A DNA stretch of 64,000 nucleotides, taken from positions 22,685,447 to 22,749,446 of the forward strand of contig NC_083564.1 of assembly GCF_019925205.1 (NCBI RefSeq), given 5' to 3'. Within the stretch, counting starts at the first letter, position 1. Each line of letters opens with the position of its first letter. The notes beneath the pieces were generated by a model, which worked only from the letters and a program-made list of their open reading frames with translations, did not search any database and was not told where the DNA came from. Source of the stretch: Metopolophium dirhodum. Taxonomy: Eukaryota; Arthropoda; Insecta; Hemiptera; Aphididae. The position numbers were made by a program, and so were the translations under genes. Of the stretch, positions 11,990 through 23,655 are shown one piece after another.

Positions 11990-13030
11990 GTGTACATTTT
12001 TTGCCTGGTATTGGTGACAATTTAGGATTAAATAGTTAACTAGAATTCAGCAAGCCATTTTCTGCAAACTATTATTGTAGATTTTGTAAAATCCATAAAT
12101 CTGTAAAAAATGAGCTCTATGAAGAAGATGCATCAGTTATGCGCAGTATTCAAAATTATTCTGATGATGTGGTTAAAATGTGCTTTAGTGAAATTTGTAT
12201 TTATAACCAGTAGTCATTATGAATACATTAAATAGTTTTCTTGAATTATTTTTTTTGACCACACTAAATAATCAAAAAGATAATAGGTATTAACTGTGGG
12301 ACTATTGAAGTTGGAAATATATCTCCAAATAAAACTGAATTACACCAAAACAAATGTCACCCAGGGAAATTATGACATTTGTTCATTTTTTCTTAATTAT
12401 AGTTGGAGATTTAATCGCAGATACTTGTCAAGTATTTTAATTTTAATGATTCTTAAAATATTTGATTTAATTATGGTTTATCAATTTTCTGAAAATTCAA
12501 TTTTAAATTCTAAACAGCTGATTATACAACATAACTCATATGTAATAGTTTTTTGTGACAATTTGAAACTAAAGCACCACTTTTTAATTAATTATCCTAT
12601 AATAAAACAATATTCTGTCCCACCAACAATCATCATGTGACAAACATAAAGAGATTAATATATTTGCTTGTTCTAATTGCTTAAGAAAAAATATAACTAA
12701 GCAAAAAAAAAATTGCAGTTAAAATTTGCACATTTTCTTCCGCAGTCTAACTATACAATAATAAATAAACCCAAAATATTGTATTTGTACTCTTTATTAT
12801 TCTGATGCACTAAACAAAATATATATTCCATTAACAACTTATAATTGCAGATTGCTATAGCCAAGTTGAATATATGGGAATAGTATATTAAAGAGGTTAT
12901 TGTTTAACAAAATTTATTGATGAAATGTATCCGTTTGAAATTTCAGATATAATAGTTGTAAATGATTATTCCAACATTTTTACATTATTTAAACATATCC
13001 AAATAGTATGTACATACTTTAATGTTTTAT
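11990..13030 (+). pseudogene. Decayed copy of a multicopy transposon-like gene
   Basis: Three stretches translate to pieces of a protein family that recurs in many copies in aphid genomes. At about 12015-12180 a frame gives YYCRFCKIHKSVKNELYEED (zinc-ribbon-like CxxC); at 12296-12640 a frame includes LKLKHHFLINYP near its end; at about 12895-13029 a frame includes EISDIIVVNDY. The pieces are in different frames with stops between them and no complete splice chain, so the copy is broken. Family recognition is from memory of the conserved HHFL-YP motif and could be wrong in name. Its order immediately upstream of the SAMD3-like exons may reflect a shared mobile unit. Confidence 0.5.
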
Positions 13031-13038
13031 TCTAACAG

Positions 13039-15122
13039 GAATCAAATAACATGCCAGTAATAATGCAAGTGTATGACTATGATTATCCAGTAGAAGATCT
13101 TCAACTTTTGCTTGACTTATTAAGGACGTGGAAGTTGGAGTTCTTATATCAAACATTAGTTGGTAATAAATTTAATTCATAATGAAGTTTATTTATTTTT
13201 ATTAATTGTTTTGTATTTAGATGAATTGATTGATATATAAGTGTTACAAATCATACAAAAGGATCATATTAATGAATTGATATCAAAGTTTCCTATTGGT
13301 ATAAAAGTAAAATTTACACATAAACTTCAAGAATGGCAAAAATGCAATCCAATAATAAATTTGCCGGTAAATAATCTTTCATCAATATCAGTGCAGCAGC
13401 AGCATACAACACCACTGTCTATTAAAATATGTTTGCAAGAAGTCTTAAATTCAACAGCAACTGGAAAAATGATCTTGGATTACTACAAAATCAACAATAA
13501 GTTTAACAAAAGTATAAGAACATTATTGGTTGATGCAATTATTAATTATATAATAACAAAACAGATTCCAATGTCTGTAAATCTGGCCTCCAGTATTGGG
13601 TCGGATATTGTTAAAATGTTTCAATCTGAAGTGAAGGTTAAACAAAAATTATCTAAAACAGTGTAATTAATTTACTAGGTATATAAAGTATATTTCTATT
13701 CTATAGGACACTTATTTTATGAGAGATAATGTGAATAAAAACCCAAAAGGAAAGCTGTATGCAAAGTATTATAATTCAATGAGGTCTCTTAAAATTAGTG
13801 GTTTAGTGCCCATTAAAGAACCTGCTGTCAAAACTATATCACACAGTAGACATGATATTGAATTTGGTAAGGACAAATTTGTTTTTAAGTATTATTCTTT
13901 GTAGTTTTAGTTTTTACTTCAAGATGCCTATTGCACCAGGCCATAAAATAAAATTGTATAACAGTGTTAAAAAAAAAAAAATTTGTATAACTTGTTCAAA
14001 TAATTAATGATTTTTGTTTTTTTTTTATTAGAACCTGAAGATGACATAACCTTTTTCCTGGATAAAATAATGTATGACAGTGATTGCTCATTTCCTGAAA
14101 TTGAACATACGTGGAAACAAACCACAAAACATAGATTATGTGAAATTCAAAAAGCTTCCTCTACTGCTGAAATTCTTCAAAAATGGAAGAGTTATACTCA
14201 ACCTTTTGGTTATAGACTCGTAAGAATAACATATCATTTAAAAAAAAGCATTTTGCCAACTTTTTTTCCTTGTTACACTGCCGCATGGGGTCTGAACTGT
14301 TTACACATCGCTTGGCCCCCATGCAGCATCGTATATTGTACGAAAAAACACGTAGTGAAAATATACAATCTGTTCACTGGTACATTAAGCATTTTTCTAA
14401 CTAAAAACATGTATTTTAACAGATTGATATTGATTTTAATACACTTTACCCTGACTGTCCTGATCTTAAATGTTCATTGGATGTGAAGTTTCAAAAAGTA
14501 ACTAAACTGTTAAATGAACAAACTAAAGACCCAGCAAGTAAAAAATTACTACAGGACTTAAATGAAAATACAACTACTATTGGTGAAAGTAATGATTTAA
14601 ATAAGTTTTTTAAATGTCAATCATATAAATAAAAATAATGTTTTTCTTTTTTTAGATGAAAAACATGCAGTCTTGTTTTATTTATTGCATACAATTTTTG
14701 TTCCCACAACCAAAAAAATAACTAGAGATGATAATGGCAAAAAAAACCTGATCAAGTATTCAATAAAAGACAGTCAAGACAGTTTTATGATTTTTAAAGC
14801 CTCAATAGCTGAAATTGAAGAATATATAATGAAACGTCGTAGTGAAAATACACCAATTCAACCAATTATTTTGATTTGTGGAACTCCAAACAAACTCAAA
14901 GAAATAATTGTACTCTTTCATTATATACAGTTTAAACTATTTTCTATATCATCGGCAATTGATGTATGTTTTAAAATGTTTCATACTTTTAATTTAGATT
15001 ATCCATTACAATCATCTATTGTATGGCTCTTTATACAAAAGTATTTTTACGTGCTCAACACAAAATATGATAAAGCATATCATACACTAGGCCAGATTTT
15101 ATGTGATTTAAACCATGAATGA
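13039..15122 (+). pseudogene. SAMD3-like multicopy gene with one in-frame stop (6 exons)
   Basis: Exons 13039-13162, 13221-13636, 13707-13866, 14032-14219, 14423-14588 and 14656-15122 join in one frame through GT/AG sites, giving about 500 codons. The single flaw is TAA at 13238-13240, just after VDELIDI at the start of exon 2. Visible parts are a SAM-like N-terminus (VYDYDYPVEDLQLLLDLL, then a helical LQIIQKDHINELISKFPIG stretch), KLYAKYYNSMRSLK, EPEDDITFFLDK, and a C-terminal PIILICGTPNKLKEI block ending DLNHE. The family is repeated in insects and fish and is often named sterile alpha motif domain-containing protein 3-like; its function is not known to me. The intact splice sites suggest a recently lost gene, a sequence error, or translation from a downstream ATG. 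The intron at 14220-14422 contains a GC-rich insert-like patch. Confidence 0.6.
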
Positions 15123-16871
15123 ATTGTATTATTATTTCTTTTTAATATTTAAAATACATATAATATATATGAATTAATAAATAATTTAATTATAAACATT
15201 TTTTTTAGTATTTTGAACTGTACAATGTAATGTTATTATAATTTTCAAATATAGAGTAAACTATAAAAGGTTTGATTAAATTTAAAAATAAAGCAGTTTT
15301 TTAATTACTTAAACCGAATTGTAAAAAATTAACAGTATTAATAGTATTATTGAATGTTAATACATATTGACACAAAATAAAAATTATTCCGTGGTAATAT
15401 AATAAGCTGAGTGCTGACGGACAGTTTTTGCTTAGAATCATATTCGTATACAATGATTTTATATCATGGAAATTCAAATTTAATACATCCATTACAGTGA
15501 CTCTCCAGACACCTCATCTACAACAGAGCACAGATGTGTCTTTGGGTATGCAGGGGCTAGGGGCTCTTGGGCACACAGAATTTTAGGGTCCTTTTAGCAG
15601 CAAAAATAAATTAATTCCAATGAAAACTTCAAAATGTTGGGGGCCCTGGTTTGTCGTTAAGTTGATCAACAGATATTTTCGTTTGACGTTTACCGACTTT
15701 TTGTCGGTCATCATTCATCCCTCACAGAAAGCATATAAAGGTCCATATTTAATGGCTTTGTGCTGTAAATATTGATTTTTGAGTTACAAAAATAAGAACC
15801 AACGTTCTACTTTTTAGGTAGGGAAAATTATCTTATTGTGATGTATAATTTGTACATAAGACCATCTAAATAATTTACCATTATCAACAATTTAAATAAA
15901 TATTACACTTTTGTCTCTTAATTGTAAAGAAAATGTCAAACGTTCGACCTTATCATGCCACATTGACAGTCATTAGTCTACATTTAAATCGGAAAAATAT
16001 GAAGTTAGAGGTCTACAATTTTTCTCGATTTTTAGAATTTTTTATAGATATTACTAAATTAGTTATGATGTTGATGTACCTACCCCAATATTTTGACTAA
16101 TCGTGAATTAGTATATGAAAATAAAGTAAATCAATTTAAATAGTTTTATTTATATTGTAAGTGCTTATTAGAGATTTTTTATTTTTTTTTGTTTTCTTTG
16201 TACATAAATACATAATAATATGTATAATGACTTAATGTATTCAATTTCAAATTCATTGTATTACCAAGTTCTTCAAAATTGTTCACAACATTCTTCATAA
16301 GTTGTACTAATGAAAATTTAAAAATATCAATAATATACCGAAAGCTTTTTTTTAAAATTAAATTTGTGTTAAAATGTATTAAAAACACAAAATTATTTTG
16401 TAGTTAAAAATTAGTAAAATTTTAAATTTAAATATACCTAATGATAATGATAAAGATTAGAGTAGGTATTAGACCAAAAGTTAAATGTACAATTTTCAAT
16501 CAATAAAATAATTTATGTCTTAGATTATTATTTAAAAAAGTATAAGTACCAAGTTATAATACATTTATAAATGAGTTTGATCAGTGATAATATTAAAAAT
16601 TAAATATAGGCATTAGGCATAGTAGCATAGATACTTATAAATTTTAAAATTAAAAATAATATATATTGCATACAACTTCACAATTTAATACAGTCTGAAA
16701 TAATAAATTTTTTAAAAGTAATCAAACATTATGTTTTAATATTTTTAATTATTTTATTTTTATTGTGTATGCATATTATTATTAACACATATTATGCACA
16801 TAACATATTTTATAAATAAAATACTTCTTACTTAAATGTCATTATATAATATTATATTCACTATATTCAGT
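15123..16871. other. Intergenic with repeat fragments
   Basis: At about 15405-15535 there is a degraded, inverted end of repeat family B (CATATTCGTATACAATGATTT, then CAACAGAGCAC). At about 15540-15655 GGGGCTAGGGGCTC and GGGGGCCCTGG mark an eroded hAT-like element. The remainder is AT-rich without genes. Confidence 0.45.
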
Positions 16872-16883
16872 GTTAATTGTTCT

Positions 16884-17148
16884 TTTTTTTTTTTTATTGA
16901 ACTTAAGCCCGGCGACTATGGCCATTAGCTGTTGTAGGGGTTATGAACTGTGGTAGGGGTAAGGTTGGTACGGTAGGTTGATTTTATGATTGTTTTAACG
17001 GTTGTTACGGTAGGTAGCAAACACGTGTATGTGTGGAAAGGTTTTTAACTACTATGAACCCGGGTGATCACCCATCCTGGAGCTAGTAGCTATGGCCGTT
17101 ACTTACTCCCAGTCGCATTCCGCGACTGGTAGCTGCCAACGCGCCACA
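16884..17148 (-). mobile_element. SINE-like retroposon with poly(A) tail and 12-bp duplication
   Basis: A GC-rich block of about 265 bases ends, on the minus strand, in a poly(A) tract (the T run at 16884-16895) and is flanked by the perfect direct repeat GTTAATTGTTCT at 16872-16883 and 17149-17160. That is the signature of target-primed reverse transcription. The minus strand contains GGATGGGTGATCACCCGGG, close to the internal control region of 5S rRNA (GGATGGGTGACC), so a 5S-derived SINE or the tail of a LINE carrying that motif is plausible. Confidence 0.7.
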
Positions 17149-17393
17149 GTTAATTGTTCTATATTATGTAATAATCATAGGTTCCAAAACTGCCTACAAT
17201 GACTACATACATGTGTGACAACGTCATATTATAACTTATGTTATTCAAGCAATATATTTATACTATACATTTTTATGTTGATATAATGATACGTGCCTAT
17301 ATGTATAAAATTGTAGACTGAAGCACGAATCTAAAATAGATAATATGTCAATCTGCATGACATGGCATTTGACCACTAAATTAACTTATTGAG

Positions 17394-18195
17394 GGTATTC
17401 GGAAAAAAAAGCCCCGTACTAACTAAACACAACGCATTCTTATTATAGTGTACATTTTATAATTTAATATTTGTATATAGGTAACCTAACCTTTTTTGGA
17501 CATAGGTATATTCTATAACCATACATATATGTATAGTAACATTTGAAATATAAAAGATTAAAGTATAGTAGGGTAATAAAAGTATTTGACATTTGACTTT
17601 ATCTTAAAAATTATGAAGGTGTTTTATTTTAATGTAGACTCTATCTTAGATTTTTATAATGGCAGTTAGCCACAACATTAGAAAGAATGCCACTAAATTA
17701 TTTTAAATTTTATATACAAATGACAAATGACAATTATTGACAGTGTAAAATGCAGATTGTAGCTATACTTGTATACTTTATAATATTCAATAAGTAATAC
17801 ATAATATATAATATGTTATTTAACTATTTATTATATATATTTTGATTTATCGATAATGTTATATGATTTTTGAACTGTGATATAATTAGTTATTGTTTAA
17901 TGTCATATACTAGATGTAATTTTTTTTATAGTTACCTTTTAATAAAATAAATGTATTGTTTAATAAATATTAAATTAGATACACACCTAATAATATAATA
18001 ATTAATGAAAAACAATTGTTACTAAACTAGTATTTTAGAATATTATATATTTTATGGTTATAGATATTATATTAAAGAAGTGTTAGGTACATTTATAAAT
18101 GTAATGATTATATTATTGATTATATTTAATTATGTAAATCATAATAAGAAAGAATAATGTATTTAGTTGGTACGGGGCTTTTTTTTCCTAGATTC
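17394..18195. mobile_element. TIR element with 9-bp duplication
   Basis: The left end contains GGAAAAAAAAGCCCCGTACT from 17401 and the right end contains the inverted counterpart GTACGGGGCTTTTTTTTCC to 18188; the arms extend over roughly 35 bases. CTTATTGAG occurs at 17385-17393 and again at 18196-18204, a possible 9-base target duplication, the length made by Mutator-like transposases. No transposase frame is present, so it is non-autonomous. Confidence 0.6.
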
Positions 18196-18204
18196 CTTAT
18201 TGAG

Positions 18205-19334
18205 AGTTGGTTAGGTTAGGTTTTTATTCATATCCAAAAATATTGCCTAAATAACTCATAAAACTTTTGATATATTTCCAAATTAAAACTTAAGTGATTA
18301 CCATTTCCCTATACAGATTGATAAGTAGCAATGTAACATTATCACAACAGGTAGTTTTGTAGTACATTTTTACTGCATAAAATATGTTATTTACAAACAA
18401 TTGTTTAATCTTTTGGTATTTGAAGAATGAAACATCATATGCGTGGTTAAGTTACTGGAATATTATCTCAAATATCAAATTATCTCATATATTATCAAAA
18501 ATAATTATTAAAGATTACCAAGTTAAATCTATCACATATTTTAAATTCTTACACTTGACAGGCAAATTCTGGGTATTACTGAGAAAAACTCGTATAGAGG
18601 CCCAAAATAAATGTCACAATTATTTAAGAATAATCACAAATTAATTTTTCTTTTTTTAAAGGTTTAAATAGTGTAAGCACACCATCAATTACTAATAACT
18701 AAATATTTCAAAATATAATTTTAATTAATAAAATAAGTACTTATTTTAACAGTATAATGGTCACGAAAAAAAACAACTAAACAATTAATAAAAAGATTTT
18801 ACTTAATTATATATTTATACAGCAGAATTACTATACACTATCTTTTAAAAATAGTTTCATAGGCAAAAAATAAACGTTTAAGATAAATGTATACATGATA
18901 CCTGGTTAAAATAAAAAACATTCTTTTGAAAAATAATATTAAACATTATTACTTATAATCAATAACTCTTTGACATATCCTTCTTTTTAATATTATAATA
19001 ACAAATGATATCAACAGTTATTATTTAAGAAAATAAATTATATTTTTTTATTGTGAAGCAATTTTAAGGGTTTTTTGGTATTTTTCATTGTATTAACTGG
19101 TCACATACAACAGATAAGCGATGAATTGAAAGAATAACTACTTTGATAGGCAGAGAATATTGTGAAGCTGACTATCGTCTATCTAATGACAGATATTTTA
19201 TAGGTGAGTTCATTGTGAATATTGGCAAGTAAGGAAAATTTCTCTGAAGAAACCAAAGAGCATTATGAGAATATTGTCGGAGACTTGAATTTTGTTGTAT
19301 TTAAATTAAGTGGGCAAAAATGATGATCATTGCA
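18205..19334. other. Intergenic, no gene seen
   Basis: AT-rich. An 86-codon frame at 18384-18644 has no recognisable motif. The stretch 19090-19330 is less AT-rich and may be exon debris, but I cannot assign it. Confidence 0.4.
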
Positions 19335-19532
19335 TTAGAGCAAATTTGACTCGGCAAGAAAAATAATATAATTAATTTCGTTCATAACGATTGCACGTGT
19401 ATGTTCATCAAATTCCCTTAACTTGTTAGCGAGTTGTTCGCCAAACAAATCGTAATCATCTTTCACGTGTTCAGATGAAATAGTTTCCGTGATTTCATAT
19501 GCATCTTTCATTTGGTTTTCGATGGTCCCCAT
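19335..19532 (-). CDS. Small ORF with BESS-like motif (possible gene fragment)
   Basis: Encodes 65 residues from an ATG at 19532. The C-terminal half, DDYDLFGEQLANKLREFDEH followed by TRAIVMNEINYIIF, has the spacing of a BESS motif, the short helical protein-interaction segment usually at the C-terminus of MADF-domain DNA-binding regulators. In aphids, MADF-BESS genes are numerous. No MADF domain is visible upstream; the upstream frame meets a TAA about 20 bases before the ATG, although a plausible acceptor (TTTATTTCAG) lies at about 19576-19585. It may be a terminal exon, a retained fragment of a dead copy, or a tiny gene. Confidence 0.4.
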   Translation of the reverse strand: MGTIENQMKDAYEITETISSEHVKDDYDLFGEQLANKLREFDEHTRAIVMNEINYIIFLAESNLL

Positions 19533-21334
19533 ATTTGTCGATTTGTGTTAACTGTTTTCTCCACTCCAAGATATTCTGAAATAAAATTTATAGCATTTTT
19601 GTTACTAAAAGCAGAATTTACACATATATTTTCTTATCCATACATATAGACTAGTAAAAGATAAAAAGAGACTAAGCAATGTTAAGGGGCTAATCAAAAT
19701 TCAGACTTCAAAATATGGTACTATGCTTTACATTTTTCAAGTATTTCTTATTTAAAATATTGTTCTCAATAAAGTTCTAATTGATTTTTAAAACTATAAT
19801 ATAGAAATGATAGTTATCAAAGTCAGATTTTTGATTAAATACTATTAAAATAGTAATCAAGTGTTCAGGCTATTTGAGTAACACAAAACAGAATAGCAAT
19901 ATAATATAAAAACCTCCTAAAGTCCTAAAGCTTTTACAAAAACGGAAATCAAACGCCATAGTTAAGAATATATTTTGAAAATTTTGATTTTGTTCTCCTG
20001 AAAAGTGGTAAAACTGTTGCTTATCCTTTTACCTTTCATAACCAGTCAATATTATATTAAAAAAAGCGTTTGAATTATATTTCACAGAACTAATTTACAA
20101 CCAAAAATTAACAAATTTAATTTAATGAAGTTTATAATTGATTAAGTTAATAACTAAAGTAGGTGGACGGTAGTTCAATATTCCCTAGTATTAACAAATA
20201 CTGTTGTAAAGCAGCGAACCTTTACTTGTATATCCACAGCCCTCTGGGGATCCGCAAAACACTCAAGTCAAGAGTCCATCGTCTTCTGGTCGTACACCCA
20301 CACAATACGTGCATGCGTATTTGTATGCTCATATATAAATACTATAAAATAATGTACGTAGACACAAAGTATACATGTAAACAAACAAGATTCTATCAAA
20401 GTTCCAATACCATTTCGCACTACATACCTCAGATTTTTCTACTCTAGTGTAACTACATTAAGAATAAGTATGGAAACCGGTTTGAAAATATAGATTCCGA
20501 TCTCCGGCTACAACTATCCAGTATCGAGCTTGAAATATCAAAACTCGTAGCAGCAATGCTACATCTGCCTCTGCATTAATTAGTTTTTATTGTATATGTA
20601 TTATTCGATTTTTTTTGTATGGTTTGTAATGAAAAAATAAGCTTTAGTGTAATGAACGAGAAAATTTAATTGCATTTTTGTGGACAAATTTGACCACGTA
20701 AATTATTATTTAAGTTCGGGAGTCCGTGGGTCCGGAGATTATTTTTACGAGGGTCCGCGTGCAACAAAAGATTAAGAACCGCTGGTTAAGGTAAATTATT
20801 TGACTAAAACAATTTTTAAATACTTTTATTGGTATCGAATACACCGAAGAACAAATAGTGACAAACATAATACATACCTATTATTGAATATTATCCACTG
20901 GTTTCAGAAGTTCAAGGTACGTAATTCTCATAAAATCTTAAAGCACGAATGGCGAATGCACTAAATTGTACAATGCGTCTATCACAGATATATTATAAAA
21001 ATGTATGTTTATGTATCTGCATTCACGTGCACGATTTAATATTAATGATAATAATATTATTAATATGATATCATGATAAGCATGCCGGTGCTCGGGTCTC
21101 GGCCATAGACCTTACACTATAAGGTATGAGGTATAAGGTATAAGGTATAAGGTATAAGGTCTACGGGTACTCGGCACTCGGCAGAAACTGTTGCAACTGT
21201 TGAATATTCATTATTCATTATTCGTATTTTAACCATGACATAAACCATAGCCTATGCCCTATAGACATAAGTACATAACCATAGAACAATATAGAAGCGA
21301 AACTCGATCAGCTAATTGTGGTTGGACATAACAT
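19533..21334. other. Intergenic with hAT-like end and short tandem repeat
   Basis: Mostly AT-rich. Around 20700-20787, GTCCGTGGGTCCGGAG leads into AAGATTAAGAACCGCTG, which reads like a hAT right end (inverted CAGCGGTTCTTAATC). Around 21110-21165 a tandem of GGTATAA units is bracketed by TAGACCTTA and TAAGGTCTA. A 94-codon frame at 20163-20447 shows no domain. Confidence 0.4.
21115..21165. repeat. Short GGTATAA tandem array
   Basis: About six 7-base units (AAGGTAT/GGTATAA phase) in a row, the first ones slightly diverged (TATGAG), flanked by TAGACCTTA at the left and TAAGGTCTA at the right. Confidence 0.7.
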
Positions 21335-21725
21335 AGGCACAATTTTTTTTTATAAGCATTTATAGTTCAAATTGTGACGAAATGTATCAAATTTATAATT
21401 TAGTTATTATTTTGTAGTATAATTTATTAACTTATTTAACAAATTTATAAACTGTTCAAATGTTATAGCTAATGATTGAAAACATAAAACAAGGTTCCAC
21501 GTAAATAGGTTATGTATAAATTACTTTATTCACAATGATAAATTACGACAAATATACTTAGTAAATAGTAATGTCATAGGCATTATCACCGTCTTCGCTC
21601 AGAATCGTTTTCCTTGTACAACGATAAGGTACCTCTATTCATTGAATTCAAATATAATACAATCCGTTACAGGGATCCACTTGTAACCTATGTACAGCAG
21701 AGCAACACCCACTTGCCCACATTTT
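21335..21725 (-). repeat. Repeat family B end, inverted copy
   Basis: This is the reverse complement, with about 20% differences, of the first 360 bases of the copy starting at 22166. Shared blocks are AAGGTTCCACGTAAATAGGT, ACTTTATTCACAAT, CTCAGAATCGTTTTCCTTGT and CCACTTGTAACCTA. With that copy it forms a large palindrome with about 440 bases of spacer. Confidence 0.75.
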
Positions 21726-22165
21726 TTTTTGAAACCTATAGGCAAAACAACGTTTTAAAAATTATGACCCAAAAATAATTAATAACAATAATAATGTAGT
21801 ATAAAATATAATTAAATGTATTTACAATTTAAATATAAGATGCATAATACATTTTAAAAGCACACAGTATAAATTCTAAATACAATATACAATAATTATT
21901 ACCTGAAAAGTGAAAACCTTCGACACCTGCGCACACATAATTCGCGACCGGGTAATGCAATATAAAGTTTACACGATTCTGTCATTGTAAAACAATGTTT
22001 TTTAAAAAAAATATATATAATTATTGTTATTGTTTTCGTTAGTTTTAACTTTTTGAATGACTGGATACATTTTTAGTTTAATATTTCGAAGCAGAATATT
22101 TGAATGAGAATTCCAATAAAATACATATTTTACTACTGTCATTTTACTCCAAAAAAATATTTATA

Positions 22166-23655
22166 TTTAAAAAAAGGTGGATAAGTGGATGTCGCTCTGC
22201 TGTACAGTAGGTTACAAGTGGGTCACTGTAATGGATGGTGTTAAATTTGAATTCAATGATATAATATCATTGTATAAGAAAAACGATTCTGAGCGAAAAC
22301 AGTCAGTCAGCCTATGATATTACCAAGTATATTTGATGATATTATTGTGAATAAAGTAATTTATAAATAACCTATTTACGTGGAGCCTTGTTTTCAATTT
22401 TCAATCCTTAGCTATAAAAGTTGAACATTTTATAAATTTTTAACTACAAAATAATTATTAAATTATAAATTTGATAAATTCTGTCCAAATTTGATCTTTA
22501 AATGCTTATAAAAAAAAACTGTGCCTATGTATTTTCAATATTTTTCAACTGCTATTGTAAAAATATATCAGGAGTCTTGTATTAAATTTTTACACTTTTT
22601 GGCCCAACAGATAAAACTTTATTGATATTTATAGAAAAAAAAACTAAAAAAATTGAAAACTGAAAATGCCCGTAAACAGCTCAAAAAGTGTCAAAATATT
22701 TTCAAAATTGTATGGTGTATAGGAAATGCTAATATAAACATTCAGTGAAATTTTCATGTATCTACAGTTATTCGTTTTTGAATTACAAGAAAATAAGGAA
22801 ATCGGTACATGAGAAATCGAGTGAATATCTAATGTTGTAAAAATATGAATTTAAAACGCTCATAAAAATTTAATTTGACTTTCTTGTAGACATTTTTTTT
22901 TTGATAAAGTTAGACAAACTTATGAGGAATCTTGTATTAGATTTTAAAATCTTAGATTTAAAAAGAAAATTTTTTATGAATTTCTAACTCAAAATAATTT
23001 GCAAATTTTCGTGATTTTTCCGTATTTTTTCAAGATTTGAACTTTAAACGTGTATAAAAAAAAACTGTGACTAAGGATTTTTAATTTTTTTCATCTGCCT
23101 TTGAAACAATAACCTAGGAGCCTTCTATTAAATTTTCAAGCTTTTTTACCCTACAAATAAAATTTTATTGATATTTATAGAAAAAAAATTTAAAAAAACT
23201 GAAAACTGACAATGTCGGTAAACAGTTCAAAAAAAGTCAAATTATTTTCAAAATTGTAATGTGTATAGAAAATGCAAATATAAACAACCAGTGAAAATTT
23301 CATGCATCTACGGTCATTTGTTTTAGAGTTACACCAATAACCAAAATCGATTTTGTTAAAAATCGATTTTGCGTAAAAATTCCCGTTTTTCCTTAATTTT
23401 TCTTTTGTTTTTCACATCGCTTTTGAAAACTACTGGGAAATTAAAATTTTGACCTCCCCAATGCACCAACGATATTCACTTTCCCATCGAAAAAGATACT
23501 GAAGTCGAAAATCGAAGCATTATTTCGACTACTTATCGTGTACACAGACACAAAAATAAAAAAATAAAAAAAAAAATAAAAAAAAAAAAAAAATAAAAAA
23601 AAAAACACACATCATTGTAAAATCAATACATTCATCGTTTCACTCAGAATCTAAA
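22166..23655 (+). repeat. Long copy of abundant repeat family B
   Basis: Begins GGTGGATAAGTGGATGTCGC and ends in CATCGTTTCACTCAGAATCT. Internally it is tandemly organised: a block of about 550 bases containing TTTATTGATATTTATAGAAA and GTAAACAG-TCAAAAAGTGTCAAA occurs twice. A GTGTACACAGACAC word and an A-rich run (23550-23605) lie near the right end. No frame codes. The same unit occurs inverted at 37545-38690 and as fragments at 6721, 15405, 48350, 57130 and 58370. Its mechanism of spread is not clear from sequence. Confidence 0.75.

Noticed and set aside
14220..14486. Extension of the exon-4 frame past 14219
   Set aside because: A GTAAGA donor and a TTTTAACAG acceptor at 14422 restore the family reading; the extra residues are intronic.
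18384..18644. 86-codon plus-strand frame
   Set aside because: AT-driven composition, no motif, no splice context.
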